NCBI GenBank assembly: GCA_003278045.1
Contig: QCHG01000013.1
Location: 1-38,076, forward strand
Direction: 5' to 3'
Source: Prochlorococcus sp. AG-402-A04
GTDB lineage: Bacteria; Cyanobacteriota; Cyanobacteriia; PCC-6307; Cyanobiaceae
DNA: 38,076 nt
Shown here: piece by piece, positions 34,586 through 38,076 of the stretch
Layout: each line of letters begins with the position of its first letter
Position numbering within the stretch: position 1 is the stretch's first letter
Translations under genes and position numbers: made by a program
Notes under the pieces: generated by a model
Told to the model about the DNA's origin: nothing
The model's database searches: none
Seen by the model: the letters and a program-made list of their open reading frames with translations, nothing else

Positions 34586-35164
34586 TCAATTAATAGACCA
34601 TTTTGGGTTATCAAACTTTGTTATTTTTTGGCTTCTACTTAAGATTTCAGAAAGTGGTGTAATAACGAAATTCCGATTCATGAATCTAGGGTGAGGTATT
34701 GTTAATTCCTCGTCAACCGTATGAAAATCTTCCCACCAAAGAATATCTAAATCGAGACATCTTGATAGCCATTTCTTACCCTTTGGCGTCTCTTCTCTTC
34801 CGAAAAATTTTTCTAACTTTTTTAGCTCTTTTAAAAGCAATTTCGCGTTTTTATTTGATGGTTTAGGGAAAGAATTACTTTTTATAAGTAATAGAGTATT
34901 TAAATAATTTGGCTGCTCATTTTCAACACCATGAGGTAATGTCTCATAAATTGAAGACCATAAAAAGTTTGCATGAAATTTGCTTTTCTCTTCTTTTTTT
35001 TCGTTGGAACTATCTCCCCACTCATTTATTATTTCCTCTATTTTTGGTTTGCAAATCAATAGTGACTCAAGAGGGCTTCCGAATTTACTATCAATATTTG
35101 CTCCGAGGGATATACATAGTCCATTTTTGATATTAAGATTTGATAATTCCACTACAAAAAACAA
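34586..35164 (-). CDS. folK: 2-amino-4-hydroxy-6-hydroxymethyldihydropteridine pyrophosphokinase
   Basis: A 192-residue HPPK, which transfers pyrophosphate from ATP to the pterin in folate synthesis. Family motifs are the start of the fold ([10 protein letters not shown]), [11 protein letters not shown] near residue 115, [10 protein letters not shown] near 147, and the closing [17 protein letters not shown]. It is somewhat longer than the ~160-residue E. coli enzyme because of an insert in the first half ([13 protein letters not shown] region). It heads a minus-strand unit with nudix (47 bases) and phr. Confidence 0.93.
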   Translation of the reverse strand: MFFVVELSNLNIKNGLCISLGANIDSKFGSPLESLLICKPKIEEIINEWGDSSNEKKEEKSKFHANFLWSSIYETLPHGVENEQPNYLNTLLLIKSNSFPKPSNKNAKLLLKELKKLEKFFGREETPKGKKWLSRCLDLDILWWEDFHTVDEELTIPHPRFMNRNFVITPLSEILSRSQKITKFDNPKWSIN

Positions 35165-35248
35165 AGTTATTGGATAAATTCTATATCAGGCATTTTTAAA
35201 GTGATTTTGAACCCCGAGTTAAGAGAAAAAGGAGAAATAAAAGATTTA

Positions 35249-37378
35249 ATGAAGTCAAAGGATTCTTTTAGAGCTTTCCCTTTGGCGGCAATTACAGGTC
35301 ATAGCTTATTGAAATTATCTTTACTTTTGGCAGCAGTTGATCCCAGTTTAGGGGGAGTGATTATCGCTGGCGGAAGAGGTACTGGTAAGTCAGTATTAGC
35401 TCGGGGTTTGCATACTTTACTCCCTCCTATAGAGGTATTAGATAATGAATTAATACTGGAAAAGCTAACTAAGATAAATAGTAATATTTCATTAAGACCT
35501 ATTGGTAGGAATCTAGATCCAGATAAACCAGAGGAATGGGATATTAGTACTAATAAATTGTTGGAGGAGGTAATTGGAAGTGATTATTTGAATCAAATTG
35601 AAGAAATTCCGAAAAAAGTAAGAGAGGCTCCCTTTATTCAAGTTCCCATTGGCATAACTGAAGACAGGCTTGTTGGATCAATTGACGTCGCGGCATCATT
35701 AAGTACTGGGGAACAAGTTTTTCAGCCTGGAATTTTGGCAGAGGCACATAGGGGTGTTCTTTATGTAGATGATATAAATTTATTGGATGATGGTATTGTA
35801 AATTTAATTCTTGAAGCTACAGGAAGAGAGAAAAATAATATTGAAAGAGATGGTTTAAGCCTTTCTCATCCTTGTAAGTCACTTTTAATAGCAACTTATA
35901 ATCCTGAAGAAGGTGCTTTAAGAGATCATGTTTTAGATCGTTTTGCAATTGTGCTTTCCGCAGATCAATCTATTGATAATGCTCAAAGAGTTGAGATTAC
36001 AAAATCTGTTTTATCACACGCAGAAAATAATATTAAATTTTCAGAAAAATGGTCGGAAGAATCCGATAATTTATCTACTCAATTAATCTTAGCCAGGCAA
36101 TGGTTAAAGGATGTCAAGATAACAAAAGAGCAAATAACCTATTTAGTGAATGAAGCTCTTAGGGGAGGAGTAGAAGGGCATAGATCAGAATTATTTGCAG
36201 TAAAAGTAGCAAAGGCTAATGCAGCTCTTCGAGGCGATGAGAATGTAAATTCTGAAGACCTAAAAGTCGCAGTAAGGTTAGTTATTCTTCCACGAGCAAT
36301 GCAAATACCTCCAGACGATGATGATATTCAACCACCCCCTCCAGAGGATCAGAGTCCCCCACCTCCACCTCAATCAAACAATGAAGAGTCTGAACCTGAG
36401 ACTAATGAAAATGATAATGAGCAAGACCAAGAACAAGAAGAAGATAATTCTGAAGGAGAAGAAGAATCTACTCCCGAAATACCTGAAGAGTTTATATTAG
36501 ATCCTGAGGCATGTATGGTTGATCCTGATTTATTGCTTTTTTCATCAGCTAAAGCAAAAGCTGGAAATAGTGGAAGTAGATCAGTGATATTTAGTGATAG
36601 TAGAGGAAGGTATGTTAAACCTATAATTCCAAGAGGTAAAGTAAAAAGAATTGCGGTAGATGCGACTTTGAGAGCTGCCGCTCCTTATCAAAAATCAAGA
36701 AGACTAAGGAATCCTAATAAATCAATAATCATAGAAGAAAATGATTTTAGGGCTAAGCTTCTTCAAAAGAAGGCGGGTGCTTTAGTCATTTTTCTTGTTG
36801 ATGCTAGTGGCTCTATGGCTCTAAATAGAATGCAAAGTGCCAAAGGTGCAGTTATCAGACTTTTGACAGAAGCATATGAGAATAGAGATGAAGTTGCCCT
36901 AATTCCCTTTAGAGGTAATCAGGCAGAAGTTCTTTTGCCTCCAACAAGATCAATAACTGCAGCGAAAAGAAGGCTAGAAACAATGCCTTGCGGAGGTGGA
37001 TCGCCTTTAGCTCATGGACTAACGCAATCAGCAAAAGTAGCAAAAAATGCTCTTTCGACTGGAGATATAGGTCAAGTTATTGTTGTTGGAATTACTGACG
37101 GAAGAGGAAATGTTCCATTAGGTTTATCTCTAGGACAAAATGAGGTTGAAGAAAACGAAAATACGAATGCAAATTTAAAGCAAGAGGTTCTTGATATTGC
37201 AGCAAAATATCCCATGCTTGGGATAAAACTTTTGATAATTGATACAGAAAGAAAATTTATTGCAAGTGGATTTGGTAAAGAATTAGCAGAGGCTGCTCAA
37301 GGGAAATACGTCCAATTACCAAAAGCTACAGATAAAGCAATTGCAGCTATGGCTTTAAATGCTATAAATGAATTCTAA
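35249..37378 (+). CDS. chlD: Magnesium-chelatase subunit ChlD
   Basis: A 709-residue subunit of the magnesium chelatase that inserts Mg2+ into protoporphyrin IX, committing it to chlorophyll. The AAA+ domain (about 1-350) has Walker A GGRGTGKS (41-48) and [14 protein letters not shown] proline-rich then acidic linker covers about 355-410. The C-terminal integrin-like VWA domain has MIDAS residues at 518-522 (DASGS). I prefer the ATG at 35249 because homologues start a few residues before FPLAAITG; a GTG at 35201 would add 16 residues. It diverges from folK and ends 7 bases from the convergent MlaD-like gene. Confidence 0.96.
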   Translation: MKSKDSFRAFPLAAITGHSLLKLSLLLAAVDPSLGGVIIAGGRGTGKSVLARGLHTLLPPIEVLDNELILEKLTKINSNISLRPIGRNLDPDKPEEWDISTNKLLEEVIGSDYLNQIEEIPKKVREAPFIQVPIGITEDRLVGSIDVAASLSTGEQVFQPGILAEAHRGVLYVDDINLLDDGIVNLILEATGREKNNIERDGLSLSHPCKSLLIATYNPEEGALRDHVLDRFAIVLSADQSIDNAQRVEITKSVLSHAENNIKFSEKWSEESDNLSTQLILARQWLKDVKITKEQITYLVNEALRGGVEGHRSELFAVKVAKANAALRGDENVNSEDLKVAVRLVILPRAMQIPPDDDDIQPPPPEDQSPPPPPQSNNEESEPETNENDNEQDQEQEEDNSEGEEESTPEIPEEFILDPEACMVDPDLLLFSSAKAKAGNSGSRSVIFSDSRGRYVKPIIPRGKVKRIAVDATLRAAAPYQKSRRLRNPNKSIIIEENDFRAKLLQKKAGALVIFLVDASGSMALNRMQSAKGAVIRLLTEAYENRDEVALIPFRGNQAEVLLPPTRSITAAKRRLETMPCGGGSPLAHGLTQSAKVAKNALSTGDIGQVIVVGITDGRGNVPLGLSLGQNEVEENENTNANLKQEVLDIAAKYPMLGIKLLIIDTERKFIASGFGKELAEAAQGKYVQLPKATDKAIAAMALNAINEF

Positions 37379-37385
37379 ATATTTA

Positions 37386-38076
37386 TTATGGATAAATTTC
37401 ATTAAGGAATTTTGAAAGTCCAATCGTTAAATCTCTTATAGATTTAGTTAATTCTTTATCTTGTGTTAATTTTTCAAAATCATCGCTCATATCATCTATT
37501 TTGGTTGAGATAGACCTAGCAGCATTAATTGTCAATTTAATGTCATTGAGGGTTTCTTTGTCATCAACAGTAGACAAAATGTTATTTAAATGGTTAGCAG
37601 CAATTGTAATTTCTTTTATAAGAGGTTCAACTCTTTGTAGTTCTTGTTTCGATAAATAAATTAATTCATCAAGATTTTCTTGCGTTCTGTCAAATTGGTC
37701 AATTGAGTTAACGATGTTTTCAATTAAGTTTTCTTGATTTGTATCTTTTAAAAGTTGACTTATTTTATTAGTTATATTTGAGAGACTTGATAGTTGTTTA
37801 CCTGTGATAGTGTCTCCCTGACAAATAATTAATTTGGTATCGCATTTTTCAGATATGGGTTGTGCAATGTTTTTAGGAATTGTCTTGTCACTAGTTTCTA
37901 AAGCAACTTGTACATCTCCTCCAAGGAAAGAATTTGTAACTACCCTTGCAAATGCTGGCCTTGGAAGAATAATTTCAGGATTATTTAAAACTATTTTTGC
38001 TTTAATTGATTCATTCGTGAACAAGATATCTTCTATCGATCCAACTAAGATTCCTCTGTAAGTAACTGGAGATTTT
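37386..38076 (-). CDS. MlaD/MCE-domain lipid transporter protein, 5' end outside the window
   Basis: The reading frame continues past the right edge of the window, so the N-terminus is missing. The visible part begins inside the MCE domain (SPVTYRGILVGSIEDI), followed by a long, mostly helical or coiled-coil C-terminal half rich in Asn, Ile, Asp and Lys and ending FLNEIYP. Such proteins bind lipids for an ABC transporter, related to MlaD in bacteria and TGD2 in chloroplasts. A downstream TTG at 38024 is not a true start because upstream in-frame codons encode more of the conserved domain. Confidence 0.88.
   Translation of the reverse strand, partial: KSPVTYRGILVGSIEDILFTNESIKAKIVLNNPEIILPRPAFARVVTNSFLGGDVQVALETSDKTIPKNIAQPISEKCDTKLIICQGDTITGKQLSSLSNITNKISQLLKDTNQENLIENIVNSIDQFDRTQENLDELIYLSKQELQRVEPLIKEITIAANHLNNILSTVDDKETLNDIKLTINAARSISTKIDDMSDDFEKLTQDKELTKSIRDLTIGLSKFLNEIYP

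Noticed and set aside
36312..36480. Proline-rich and acidic low-complexity segment as a separate gene or insertion
   Set aside because: It is the normal linker between the AAA+ and VWA domains of ChlD and stays in frame.
37386..38024. TTG at 38024 as the real start of the MlaD-like gene
   Set aside because: The frame is open to the window edge and the extra residues continue the conserved MCE domain, so the gene is simply cut by the boundary.
1..38076. CRISPR arrays, insertion sequences, prophage or integrated islands
   Set aside because: No tandem spaced repeats, transposase, integrase or terminal inverted repeats were seen; composition is even apart from the highly expressed amt1.

Overview
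The window looks like a stretch of core chromosome from a picocyanobacterium, most likely a high-light-adapted Prochlorococcus. The evidence is very AT-rich DNA, photosystem II small-subunit genes (psbH, psbN, psbI, psbK), chlD, cyanobacteria-restricted families (DUF3769, DUF3181, DUF3155), and extreme compaction, with many genes overlapping by 1 to 23 bases. I see no IS element, prophage, CRISPR array, rRNA gene or clear foreign island. No gene-free stretch exceeds 300 bases; the longest are 16625-16875 (251 bases) and 10464-10643 (180 bases).

Layout, left to right. 1-700: psbH (minus) diverges from psbN and psbI (plus). 706-2691: a large outer-membrane LptD/OstA-like protein. 2692-7428: a minus-strand run of tRNA-Arg, glyA, cinA, leuC and leuD, with coupled stops and starts. 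7515-8085: two small conserved genes ending in an intrinsic terminator. 8084-9691: murJ on the minus strand. 9723-14053: sfsA, amt1 (with a well-placed NtcA-type promoter and a strong terminator), ispH and a DoxX protein. 14055-18730: purH, an esterase, DUF3155, a structured intergenic region, a Hik2/CSK-like histidine kinase and cobS. 18829-22563: tgt, psbK, a Gfo/Idh/MocA dehydrogenase, a CNNM/CorC-type membrane protein and tRNA-Met. 22705-27629: pyrE, ygfZ, a RecB-like/RNase H-like double nuclease (TM0106 family), a phosphohexomutase and rdgB. 27632-30599: fabI, hisB and a carotenoid oxygenase on the minus strand. 30705-38076: a thioredoxin-like protein, a DegT aminotransferase, the minus-strand set folK, nudix and phr, then chlD and a 5'-truncated MlaD-like gene.

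Most genes are housekeeping: leucine, histidine, purine, pyrimidine, folate, isoprenoid, cobalamin, chlorophyll, fatty-acid and peptidoglycan synthesis, plus nucleotide-pool and DNA repair. They do not form one pathway; the window is a mosaic of short operons. Ten convergent gene pairs meet with between 23 bases of overlap and 26 bases of gap, and three of these junctions carry hairpins that span one or both stop codons.

I did not find a clearly new multi-gene system. The best leads are the structured 16.7-16.8 kb intergenic region, the TM0106-family double nuclease with a Cas4/AddB-like cysteine pattern, the hairpins at convergent junctions, the amt1 leader, and a TGTA-N8-TACA palindrome between tRNA-Met and pyrE.
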